Shown one piece after another: positions 23,210 to 33,900 of a DNA stretch of 64,000 nt. The notes under the pieces were generated by a model, which was not told where the DNA came from, ran no database searches, and saw nothing but the letters and a program-made list of their open reading frames with translations. How positions within the stretch are numbered: the first letter of the stretch is position 1; every line of letters starts with the position of its first letter. The stretch comes from Acanthosoma haemorrhoidale (lineage: Eukaryota; Arthropoda; Insecta; Hemiptera; Acanthosomatidae), in assembly GCA_930367205.1 (NCBI GenBank), contig OV884011.1, forward strand, positions 39,569,754 through 39,633,753. Direction: 5' to 3'. The position numbers and the translations under genes were made by a program.

Positions 23210-24553
23210 CTAGTTATTTTCGCGTAGTTCTTTATAAATTTCATATAATATCCCGTCATTCCTAAAAATCGTCATAAGGGATTTTTCGTCATTGGGTTGT
23301 TTAAATTCTGTAATAGTTTTTATTTTATTTGGGTCCGTTTTTAAGCCGTTTTGTGTCACTATATAACCTAAAAATTTTAGTTCCGTTTTAAAAAATTCGG
23401 TCTTATCTAATTGTATACTTAAATTATTTCTTTTTAGTGTTAGTAACACTCTTTCAATGTCTTCTAAATTTTCCTTCTCGTTTTTAGAATTAATTATGAT
23501 ATCATCGATATACGCCATGGTTCTAGGTAAATTTTCTATTGCCATATTAATCATACGTTGAAAGGTTCGTGGTGCGTTACATAAACCAAACGCCATCCTT
23601 ACGAATTCGTAATGTCCGTCGTCTGTGCTAAAAGCTGTTTTAGGTATCGATTCTTCTTCCATGGGTATTTGGTGGAAACGTGAGGTTAGATCTATTGTCG
23701 TAAAATACTTTGCTCCTTTAAATCTATTTAGTACATCTTCTATATTTGGTAAGGGGAATTTATCATTGGTGGTTTCTGAATTAAGTTTGCGGTAGTCTAT
23801 GACCATTCTCACTTTCTTAAGTCCACTAGCATCCATCTTTTTCGGCACTATCCATAGTGGCGAGTTATAAGGTGAATTGCTTTTTCTGATTATTCCATTC
23901 CTTAACAATTTTTGTACTTCATCTTTTATCTGATTTTTAAATTGCTCGGGGTACCGAAAATTCCTTGTATAAATTGGGTCATTATTTTTGGTATTTATCC
24001 AATGCTTTATTAAATTGGTTGCTTGGAGTTTCTCGTTTTCCTTTTTTATTATGTCCCCATTGTCGGAAATTATTTTTATTAGTTTATTAGATAATTCTTT
24101 CGTTATGTGTTCTGTTCTTAATGCATTGTTTATTTCCTGTTCGTTATCTATTAAGTTTATTTCGTTTTTTGAGTCTTTAAATTTGAATATATTGTCTCCA
24201 ATCACTATGTGATTTTCCGTACAATTTATATTCATTTTTAAATTCCTCATTGTTTCGAAACCTAACAAGATGTCGAACCTATTGGAAAATGGGTAAACTA
24301 AAAATTCAGTCAGTTGGTCTATACCCAATGCATTTTTAATATATACTATAACACTTGAATTACCGTCGTCGTACCCTGTAGGTGTTTTAATAGAAAACTC
24401 ATTTTTTATTAGTTTAAATTTATGTTTTTTTACTATGTCTGGGTGTATGTAGTTTTTTGTCGCACCCGTATCTATTAACCATTTGTTGTTTTTGAAGTCT
24501 ATTATGTACGGTAAGTCAACTGTATAATGCAGTTCTTCGCATTGTTTATTCAC
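23210..24553 (-). CDS. pol: Protease-reverse transcriptase ORF of the errantivirus-like element
   Basis: A 447-codon open frame. The aspartic protease active site is LIDTGATKNYI (D28). RT blocks in order are VRMVIDYRKLN, FTTIDLTSRFHQIPM, FVRMAFGLCNAPRTFQRMI and the catalytic AYIDDIIINS, followed by LKFLGYIVTQNGLKTDP. All core RT residues appear present. The frame ends in the thumb/connection region, where a frameshift leads into RNase H sequence. It would copy the element's RNA to DNA if expressed; with integrase gone the element cannot be autonomous. Confidence 0.85.
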   Translation of the reverse strand: MNKQCEELHYTVDLPYIIDFKNNKWLIDTGATKNYIHPDIVKKHKFKLIKNEFSIKTPTGYDDGNSSVIVYIKNALGIDQLTEFLVYPFSNRFDILLGFETMRNLKMNINCTENHIVIGDNIFKFKDSKNEINLIDNEQEINNALRTEHITKELSNKLIKIISDNGDIIKKENEKLQATNLIKHWINTKNNDPIYTRNFRYPEQFKNQIKDEVQKLLRNGIIRKSNSPYNSPLWIVPKKMDASGLKKVRMVIDYRKLNSETTNDKFPLPNIEDVLNRFKGAKYFTTIDLTSRFHQIPMEEESIPKTAFSTDDGHYEFVRMAFGLCNAPRTFQRMINMAIENLPRTMAYIDDIIINSKNEKENLEDIERVLLTLKRNNLSIQLDKTEFFKTELKFLGYIVTQNGLKTDPNKIKTITEFKQPNDEKSLMTIFRNDGILYEIYKELRENN

Positions 24554-24614
24554 CGTATTTTGTTTATTACTTCCTAATTTATTTTCCGAGTATGTTTGGT
24601 CTCTTTTATTTTTA

Positions 24615-24965
24615 TTTTCTAAAATTGGTCCTGCTCCTCTAAAGGAGGTGGATTGTTTTATTATTATTTAAGATTGGTCCTGCTCCTATAAGGGAGGTGG
24701 ATTGTTTTATTATTATTTAAGATTGGTCCTGCTCCTATAAGGGAGGTGGATTGTTTTATTATTTTATTATTATTTAAGATTGGTCCTGCTCCTATAAGGG
24801 AGGTGGATTGTTTTATTATTATTTAAGATTGGTCCTGCTCCTATAAGGGAGGTGGATTGTTTTATTATTTTATTATTATTTAAGATTGGTCCTGCTCCTA
24901 TAAGGTAGGTGGATTGTTTTATTATTATTTAAAATTGTTCCTTCTCCTCTAAGGGAGGCGGATCG
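24615..24965. repeat. Minisatellite, ~7 units of 49-57 bp
   Basis: Units share GGTCCTGCTCCTATAAGGGA followed by GGTGGATTG and TTTTATTATTATTTAA. Some units carry an extra TATTATTTTA. It sits between the gag tail and the protease-RT frame of the errantivirus-like element. The unit length is not a multiple of three, so it breaks any continuous gag-pol frame. Confidence 0.9.
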
Positions 24966-25384
24966 GTTTGTATCTGTCCCGAGTCTAAAAAATGGTTTTC
25001 CACGCGGTCTAGTCTCTCTTGTAGTTCTAGAATTATTTTGTCCTTTTCGTTTTCAATGTGATGTGCTCCGTCACTAACTGTTTGTGGGTAAGTTGGAATT
25101 TGTTGATTAGTTCGTACTTGATTTTGCTGTGGTTGATTAAAATAGTTATGTTGTGCCTGCGGATTCCACTGTTGTTGGTTTTTGTATTGTTGTTGTTGTT
25201 GTTGTTGCGCGTCGTTATTGTTATAATTATTATTATAGCGCGGTCGGTATTGTTGTCTTTGGAAATTAGGGTTAAAGTTATTGCCTTTATATCCCTGGTA
25301 ATTATTATGTGGTCTTTGTTGGTATTGTTGTTGTGGTATTTTAAATTGTTTATTGTTATAATATTGTTGTATAGGTTCGCTATG

Positions 25385-26055
25385 TTCACGTCTTTATTGA
25401 ATATTCGGTTCCCGTGTACTTTCTCTACCACAAATGAAGCTTCTTTTCTTAAAATATTGTAAACGTCATTTAAAGTTCTGTATCGTATGTGCTGTAAGAA
25501 TATTGCTATAGTCGGATGTGAGTTTTTAACGGCTTCTTGACTAATGTCATTGTCGTAACGCGCGATTTCCTGATCTTTGTCGGGTATTTCGTTGTCTGTT
25601 TAGATTCTAGAGTATAAGTCACATCGTTTTATTTGTAGTCGTTCAATGTATTCAATAGGGTTTTCGTTATGTCTAGGTTTTGTATTGGAAATTTCTCGTG
25701 CTAGTTGGCAAATTGACCGATTGTCTTGGTAATGTTGTCTAAGGAATTCAAGTAAGTCTATAACTGAGGCAAATTTTTTGTCAAAGGTCGCGATTTTTGC
25801 ATTTCCTTCTAGTTTTGTTTTGGCACACATGATAATAAGTTCTTCATTTCTTAATCTATTTGGATTATCAGCTTGACAGAATCTGGCTATTAAATACGAC
25901 ACGTTATTTATGTATAGTATTAAATTTTCCGTTTTCCCATTGTAAACCGGAATGAATGTGCAATCGTTATTTTTAATTTTTTCATGTTCCATTTCTATAT
26001 TTGTTTCGTTCCCGTTAATCTTTCTAATATTATTAAGTCTATCAACTAAAGACAT
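25385..26055 (-). pseudogene. Gag of the errantivirus-like element (stop and frameshift)
   Basis: Starts MSLVDRLNNIRKINGNE. Capsid-like helices include FLRQHYQDNRSICQLAREI, typical of Gypsy-group capsids. A stop lies at about 25600, after which the same frame continues to about 25385. A glutamine/asparagine-rich tail in another frame follows to about 24980. No zinc knuckle is visible, as is usual for errantivirus Gag. Confidence 0.65.
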
Positions 26056-26340
26056 ATATGAAAAATAAAAAATAAAAATTAAATTTAATATAAGGTTGTT
26101 TTCATACCCTGGTGTAGAGTTCTTCGTCTAAGAGGTTCCTTCTAAGGCTTCTTACGGCTCTGTTGGTTGCCAATGTTTCTTGATCTGAGCGTAGGATATT
26201 TGAAAATATCGGCTGTTCGTCCTTGAAGTCGGTTTGTTGAGTCTTGCTCAACAGTGACGTCCTTCTTGTAGAGTAAAGACGGTTGAGTTCTATGGATTGT
26301 CTATAATCGAATAAAATCTCGGTTGTCTGAAAAGCCCTCA

Positions 26341-26359
26341 GGTCCCTGTTTGGGCGCCA
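26341..26359 (-). other. tRNA primer-binding site
   Basis: TGGCGCCCAAACAGGGACC on the minus strand, immediately after the LTR. It differs by little from the classic lysine-tRNA-type retroviral site. Confidence 0.75.
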
Positions 26360-26578
26360 ATTAAAGCAGTCACAAAGCAGTAGATCTTTTTAAAAAGAAC
26401 TTTATTTAAATTACACTACACAAAGTTTGAAATAAAATATTAAATGGCTCAGCTACTAAACGAACGTACTCAATGAATCACAGAAGGGGATTGCTTATCT
26501 CTAAGCGAGGAGCTCATATATAGGATAGGAAAGGACAGTGGTCAGCAATGTGACAGTGAGCTGTGTCAGCATTTAACT
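26360..26578 (-). repeat. 5' LTR of the errantivirus-like element
   Basis: A 219-bp LTR. Its inner 145 bp match 21967-22113 at about 90 percent by eye. It contains a TATATA box (CCTATATATGAGCTC on the minus strand) and ends directly at the primer-binding site. Confidence 0.75.
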
Positions 26579-26765
26579 ATATAGATCACTGAAGAATAAT
26601 TTATTGCTGAGTTCTTAGGTAGAGGTTCCTGTCCTTCACCTGTTTGTCTTTATCGATGATCTGCAATAGCGTTTGTAAAAAACTTATGCTTTCCTAAGAT
26701 TTCTCAAGTCACAGCTCAGAACCTGTGTAAGATTTTTATTAAACTTCCTGTGGTGTTTATTTTTG

Positions 26766-26838
<73 letters not shown>
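26766..26838. repeat. (TA)n microsatellite
   Basis: About 36 TA units directly abutting the left end of the mariner element, which targets TA. Confidence 0.95.
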
Positions 26839-26842
<4 letters not shown>

Positions 26843-27650
26843 GGGGTCCAAAAAAATGTATCCACTGTTTGAAAGTCCATAACTTGCAAACTAATTGACG
26901 GAGTTGTCTCATTTTTGGTAGTGTAATAGTTTGTAGTTCCGGCAATCGCCATACAAGCGTTGTTTTGTTTTGTCAGATGACAGTCGCCAGATAGTTAGTG
27001 TTTTATTGCTAGTTGTACCTTGTTACTCGAGTAAACATGGCTGGCGTAAGGCTTACATTTGATGAAAGGAAGTCTGTTTTAAAGTGGTATTTTAAGTACG
27101 AAAACATTAATGAGGTTCAACAGCAATGGCGAAATGTGTATCAAACAGAGCCACCGACACGTTTTACCTGCCATCCAAGACTTGTATGGAGACGGAAGAT
27201 TTTACTTTCAACAAGATGGTGCCCCAGCCCACTACCACAATCGTGTTAGGGCTTATCTCGACGAAAATCTACCAGGAAGATGGATAGGCCGTAGAGGTGC
27301 TGTAGAGTATCCACCACGTTCCCCAGAGTTAACTCCTCTGGACTTTTACCTGTGGGGAACACTAAAGGACGTCGTTTATCGACAAAAGCCACGCACATTG
27401 GATGAACTTCGAGAATCCATCGTACATTCATGTGCAAATATCCAACTGAACACGTTGCAGTCAGTAGTTCGTGCTGCAGTTCGGCGGCATCGTTTGTGTG
27501 TGGATGTTAACGGTGACCATTTCGAACACCTACAGTGATATCTTTAAGTTGGACTTTAAGCTACACTTTCACCAAAAATGAGACAACTCCGTCAATTAGT
27601 TTGCAAGTTATGGACTGTTAACCAGTGGATACATTTTTTTGGACCCCTCT
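26839..27650 (+). mobile_element. Internally deleted Tc1/mariner-type element
   Basis: Terminal inverted repeats of about 80 bp (26839-26918 and 27572-27650) start AGAGGGGTCCAAAAAAATGT and match almost perfectly. The right side is followed by TA. Between them lies a transposase gene that has lost its middle. High TIR identity suggests a fairly recent, transposase-dependent copy. Confidence 0.85.
27037..27538 (+). pseudogene. Mariner-type transposase, internal deletion and frameshift
   Basis: The N-terminal helix-turn-helix part reads MAGVRLTFDERKSVLKWYF to about 27172. A deletion joins it out of frame to the DDE domain: FYFQQDGAPAHYHNRVRAYL holds the second aspartate, and SPELTPLDFYLWGTLKD the third. 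The DNA-binding linker and the first catalytic aspartate are missing, so it cannot catalyse transposition. Confidence 0.8.
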
Positions 27651-30600
27651 TAGTGGAAACACTATTTTGTCTGTTATTTATGTAAAAGGATTTAGTTGGA
27701 AAAATTATGAAAAAATAAAATGGCAGGTTTTGGGAAATGCAATTTAGCGATTTGAGATCTTTAGTTAGTATTTCATCCAAGGACTACTTAGTGACTCATC
27801 ACAAGATCTCAAGAACAACAATGAAGCTGAGATTTTGCATGGAGATTCTTCTTATACTACAGAGGTGCTATAAGAAAGATTTTTGAAAAATTCAACTACC
27901 AAATGGCCTAAAACCATCCATCAGTATACCCTCAGGGTAACAAGACGTATAGCATAAAAATTTCACTTGATGGTTAACCTAATAGCTCGTGTTTCTGAAG
28001 CCAGAGAGGCGAACGAACAATGTAGATTCGTATTTAAATAAGTTTTATTAAGTCTTTAGTCAAATTCATTAATATTCAAAAGCAATTTTTAGTGGTGATC
28101 TTAAAGAGTAACTCAGTTGCAAAGGGCGGGTATTTTATTAAAATTGTTGTATATATAGTATTAAAGCCAGAAATTACTTTTCAGTAAAAGAACTAATCAT
28201 ATATTGATAAATAGTCTATTTAACAATTAAAGAGATATTTTCTTACAGCTCATGTAATTATCCAGAGATTGTGGTATAGAGTTCAGTCAGACCAGACAAC
28301 GGTTCACAATAAACAGGTTCGTCGTCATAGCAATCAATGGCATCAATAATTCTACTGTTATATCACCGGTTTTCTCCATGTACTATCTGGGTATAAAAAT
28401 GAATAGGCACCTCCAGCTCTCTACACGTATAATGTATATCATTATGCTTGTTTATTCGATTATATAATTTCTATAAAATAACAAAACCTGTATATAATGT
28501 AGTGATGCTACAGGAAATACAAAATAATTTGTAAATAGATTCACCTGAGGATCTATAATTTTATATAATTATCTGTAAATTTAAAGGGGCTATGAAGAAA
28601 GAAAAAAAAACACAAGTCTTGCCGGCTTTCGCATTTGCTAACTTCACCCAACTTGTCGCTTCGTCTCAAACTGATGATGTATAAATGTGTCCTCCGGCCA
28701 GCTCTGCTGTACGGTGCCCCACTACTTACTCACTTATACAGCTAAAAGTCTCCATCAATTTCGGAACGGTATCATGAGAAAAGTGGTCAGACATATTGGA
28801 GACCCATTAAATTTTTTGACTCGTTGCAGCACCTGACAAACTCAGTGTTCAAGACTATGACCCCGTACCCGTATATTCCCGTACCGATGACAACAGGCTG
28901 TCCGGGAAAACTGCATTAGGATCCAATTTCTATAGTTCGCTATGGAAACCTTTTTTTGCAATGACTTTGAAATTATTTTTGCGTTCTGTTTTAAACGAAT
29001 CTTTAACTATGCGGAAGTCTTTTTCACAATTAGTTTTTTTTTTCGTGCAATCAGTTATTTTAGTTCAACAAAGTCAAATCATAACCATCATAAGTTAAAA
29101 TTTCAGATCGATTGATTATTTTTACGACTGGTACACAATACATACTGCATGCATACATACAAACGTACGTTATACAAGCACACCGGTACATGAGTGAGGA
29201 GTTTCCGGCAATTATATTCAAACGTAATTCGAATGAAAATTTCACCTATGTTCCTTTAGAGGTATTACGAATAGAGAAAATTTAATAACTTTTCTATCTA
29301 TGGTCTTTGAAGAGTACAAAGTAAACAATAATTGACTACTAAGTAGAACTCAATAACCTTGATGACAATTATAGACGCCAAGGTTACTGTGTCCTACTTG
29401 ATAATCTTGAAAAAATTTATATGTATTAATTTTGTTATTGGCCTGATTCATTAATATTGTAAGCTATTCTTTAACGCGTATTTTTAAATATAATGACGCG
29501 TTTTTTAACTCCGACCGCTACGACCCTGGAGAAACCATAACAAGGAAATCATACACTACATTATTTATTCATTTAAAATGAAAGATATCTCTTTTTTTAC
29601 ATGAATTATTACAGCTTATTATAATTATCTTTAGTTATTATTAGAAGTGCTAATTTTGGATTTGATGTTGCAATATCTCGCAATGCATTCTACGCATCAT
29701 CGGAATTATCAGCTATTACAGGAAGCTTACCTGGTAGCAAGTTCGAGTCCCGACGCAGCTTCAGAAAGTTGTTTATTTTGAATTTGTGTATGAGATTATA
29801 CGCCTAAAGTTATCGTTCTTATCAGTAGAGTATGATATTTGTTTCATTTTGAAGTACATTATTTGTTTTCATTTGGACACTTAGTTGTTTGTTTCTTCAA
29901 ATTGTCTCAGAAAAAAGGCGCAGGCCATTTTTTTTCTCCCCTTTTGTCTAGAGGAGGAAGAATAATTGAACTTAACATTTGTTTTCCATGTAAGTAGAAC
30001 ATTGCATTAATAAAGCACCTCTAACATAAATAAATTTTCAGTGAAGGTGAATCTCCAAAATAGAATAGTGTATATAAACCATATAATAAAAAAAATGTTA
30101 TATATTGCTTAAAATAGGCAATACAGAGTTCCTTACATTTATAAAACAAAAATTTATCATTATGAATATGGTCGCAAATTAAAGACGCTTAAAAAAGTCA
30201 ACTGTGATTCATCAAAGTATTTCGGTTTTGTTGTTAACAATATTTTTTTACACATTTTTAATTAAGACGTCAAAAGCTTTTATTTGATACAATCGCTACT
30301 TGTATAGGACGGGGAATTATAAATTTTTAATTTCTACGTAATTGTTTAACGACACTTTATTATTTTTCATGTTTAACCTAATTTGGGGACTAAATGGATC
30401 TGCCATGCATAATGTTAAACCTCTGGCATGATGATAATGATAGGAAAATAAATTGAACAGGGGAATCACAATAAAATAAACAAGATGGGTGAAAACAGAG
30501 GGCATTTAGTGTTTTAAAAAAAACAACTGCCTAAAGATAGGCAGTAAAGAAATAGTCATTTGCCATGCACAAATGATCATTATTGGCTTGGTGAAATTGA

Positions 30601-30937
30601 AGTAGCCTAAAATATTTTTATTTCCTTTGAATTTGATCATCAGTGTTTTTAATGTTTCAATAGTATTAGAGGAAACTGGTTTATACATTTTTTTGTGTAC
30701 ATTTGTACTTGTCAAATTAATAAAGTACCTGTTTAATGTATATTTGTTCACTCTCAAAGAGTGACGTACAAAAATTTTTTTTCAAATTGAGGATTCCCTT
30801 TTTCCTATGACACAGTACATCTGTAATGCAGTTGTTATCATGATTTCTTATTTATTATTTTTTTTTTTTTTAGTTAAACTGAGAAAAATAAAATTTCATG
30901 CCCTGAGTATACTCTAATTATATATATTTTATAAGAA
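27651..30937. other. Upstream region of copy B, no recognisable gene
   Basis: No lasting open frames or repeats identified. It should contain the copy-B promoter and 5' UTR, but I cannot place a start site. The 30750-30937 stretch just before the start codon is AT-rich with a T run at 30852-30869. Confidence 0.4.
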
Positions 30938-33900
30938 ATGGGTGTTTCTGGACTTTATTCGTTTATGAGGGATACTGGTGCGCTCCGTAAAGTTAAAATT
31001 TCAGATGAAGTTCGTCAATACAGGTATGTTCTTATGTATACTTTTACTGAACTTGCCTTTTGGTTAGTTTTTTTTTTTTAAATATTTACTAATTTGAAAA
31101 TGGCTTTTGGGTCAATAATCAAATTAACATTGTATATGGTATGGCAAATCACTCATAACATTTGATAATTCTTTAAAACCAACTGCGATATGATTATAAG
31201 TTGTTTTTCTTCTTCCATATATGTAGAAAAAAGCTTTTTGATGAGTTTAAAATTTTAATGTGAGATATGGTCTTTGGCTCATTAATCCCTGTTGGGTCAT
31301 TGTGGATGTCCCCAAGGTGGGGAAGGAAGCCCGCCACGGGCTAGGGTCGCTACAACCCTAGCCGCTGACCGGCGAGCGCCAAGAAAGATATAGGAGTTGA
31401 AGGGAAGACCTGCGGCCTTTAACCTTTGCTGGCGGCCTAGTTGGCGGGGAGCTCAATTTGCTTTGATCTGACTCCATAAGATCTTAAAAGGTGTGGCCTG
31501 ACAAAGCACTATACTATGTTCAGGAGAAGAGGAACAGGGTAGGTATTATAGGTAGATTATGTGGTCTTGGAATGACCACAAATTCACACTCAGTATCTTA
31601 GGGTAGGCGAAAACCGCCCTGATCCCAAAGGCGTGTGCTACCTGGAGAGAGGCAGACTTTATCCCCGTGGGAGACGCTACTAGGTAAAGTTTGTAGGGCC
31701 ACGGCAACCTTCGTCTATAGAGTGCTATATTCTCCCAAGGAGGTGCTAGTTTTAGCGAGATGAAGGCAGATAATCCCACTAGGAAGGTGTGGGGTCTGTC
31801 AACGCTGGACTAAAACATAGCAAGGTTATGAAAGAGAGATGCAGAGGAAGTCAAGGGAGATCATCGCAGTGACTCTGTTGTTTCGCATGTTCTTTGCAAT
31901 GTGCCGCTGCAGTTTTACTAGATTGCAGTCCGAACTGAGTCTTTTACTGAAGCCGGTCTGTTGAGGTGGTATAATGTCTTGGGTGTCACAGTGTCTGGTG
32001 AGATGGTCGTAGAGAATCCTCTCGTATATCTTTGACAATTGGGTCAGCACACTGATGGGCCTGTAGTGAGCTGGCTCATATCCACTCTTGGCCAGTTTCA
32101 ATATTGGGACGACGACGGCATGCTTCCACGTCTGGGGAAAATAGTGTAGTCTCAGTGAAGAGTTGAGGATTTTGGCTATGTGAGATATCCCCTTCCGTGG
32201 TAGCTGCTTCAGAAGGAAGTTTTGGATGTCATCCTCCCCTGGTGCTCTGTTGCGACGAATGATTGCTGCAACTTGGTGGTAGGAGGTATATATAGTGGTG
32301 AGAGTAGGGGTCCGCCAGTCGGGCGCTGTGATTGGCTCACTGTCTATCCCTTCTCAAGTGGTCGGCTAGTATGTCTGCCTGCTCTGCGACAGAGATGAAC
32401 TGCCCGTTGTTTACCAGTCTTATAGCGTTTTTCTTGGTTACAGAGGTTTTTACCAGTTGCTTTGTGTAAACTGCGGAGTTTACACTGGACCATCAGAGAT
32501 GTTATCTGGGTAGTTAGAGCGTTTAGCACAGGTCTCAGGTCTTTGTTTTTCGTCCGGAACCACCTGTTTTTAATATTATTACATTGCTGTATCAGTTGCA
32601 TGATGTGTTCTGGTGGCTTCCTAAGGGATGTCGGAACCGTGGCAAACTTCGGTATAGAGGCATCAGCAGCTCGGACAATGGTGGTCTGCAACTGATAGAT
32701 GGCGCTGTCAATGAGATGCTTATATTGGGCCCAATTGGCCTCTCGGTACTCATATCTTGTAGCAGGTGGCTCTGGAATGTTGCCTTCTAGCTCATAGAGA
32801 ATAGGCCTGTGGTCTGAAGATTCATAATCAAGCGACGAGCCGAGGTAACCCGATGAGGTTGTTGGGTCAGAAATAAGTCTGGTGTGGAGGCCCTATCTGG
32901 GTTACCATATTGTCTAAATGTCGGTACGCCTGGGTGGATCACTGGATCAATGTGAACGGCGTCTTGATTATATGTCTGCCGAGGGCATTAGCTGTTGTTC
33001 CACTTCACCAGCTGTGATTGGCATTGAGGTCTCCAATGAGTACGTGCCTTTTATTTTTGCTGATCTGGGTTATTAGGAGCCTGGCTGTCGTCAGATTTGT
33101 TCTAGGCCTTCTGTAAGTCCCAATCACAACAATATTGCTAGTTTAACGAAGTTGGAGGGTGACTGCATAGTGGTTCCCGTCAGATGGCACCACTGGGTCT
33201 AAACGTTTGCATGGCACTCCCTGCCTGACTTAAATAGCCACACCTCCTGAAATTGTTTCCGTGTCCTGCTGGTAGGTAGAGTAGCCTGGGAAAAGACAGT
33301 AGCAGTCCTTCTTCAGTCTGGTGTCTGTTTGAACTGCTACATCTGGGTTATGGCAATATAGTATTGCTTCGATGTCTCCTTGTTTGGGTCTAAGGCCGAA
33401 AACGTTATAATTGAGTATATTGTGCCCAATCATTATGTTGCTGTTCTATAGAGTCTTGCCAGAACTCTTTCGAAGAGACCAGTCAGCTGTGACATCAACT
33501 GATTCTTGGATGTGATCATAGCTCCTAACATGTTGAATATAGTGGATTTGCTGCCATTGTGGTTACTTTTTCTCAGTCTGTAGACCGATATTATACCTCC
33601 TGCAGGAATAATGTGGTTTTGTATTTCTTCTATGGGATGAGTTAAATCAAATTGGTGCAAAAGAAACTTTTTGTTCGGTTTGGTTCCCCTCGGGGCGTAG
33701 GTGTGGTACGGTATTTTATCTGCTTTAAGAGTGGTGACTGTTGATATTAGGGCTTGTTCTGTGGCACAAAACACTTTAGTATCCTGTTGTCCTTGGACTA
33801 TTTGGTATCCAGTAATTTTATGTTCGTTGAGGAGCCGTGTTAGGCCGTAACTATTTAATTTTCCCATGACTAGGGGAGGTATTGGTTTGGGGTTAGTGGT

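Larger units (their letters stand above)
21967..26578 (-). mobile_element. Errantivirus-like Gypsy LTR retrotransposon, 3'-deleted
   Basis: Order on the minus strand: 5' LTR (26360-26578), primer-binding site, gag, minisatellite, protease-RT, RNase H, a short post-RNase H ORF, and a truncated 3' LTR (21967-22113). The LTR begins (A)GTTAAATGC, and its flanks on both sides are alternating TA (TATATA), fitting the target preference of this group. Integrase, any env and the U3 part of the 3' LTR are missing, consistent with one deletion with its edge near 22113. Gag has a stop and a frameshift; the protease-RT frame is intact. Confidence 0.8.

Noticed and set aside
24615..24965. CRISPR-like array of regular repeats
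   Set aside because: Units are contiguous, with no unique spacers between them, and lie in a retrotransposon of a eukaryotic genome; it is a minisatellite.
25058..25462. Hydrophobic + strand open frame opposite the retroelement gag
   Set aside because: It is the antisense shadow of a glutamine/asparagine-rich gag tail, which gives leucine and valine runs on the other strand.
29681..29765. Possible tRNA or tRNA-derived SINE around AGTTCGAGTCC
   Set aside because: The B-box-like match is not flanked by a pairing T-stem, and no A-box or acceptor stem can be formed.
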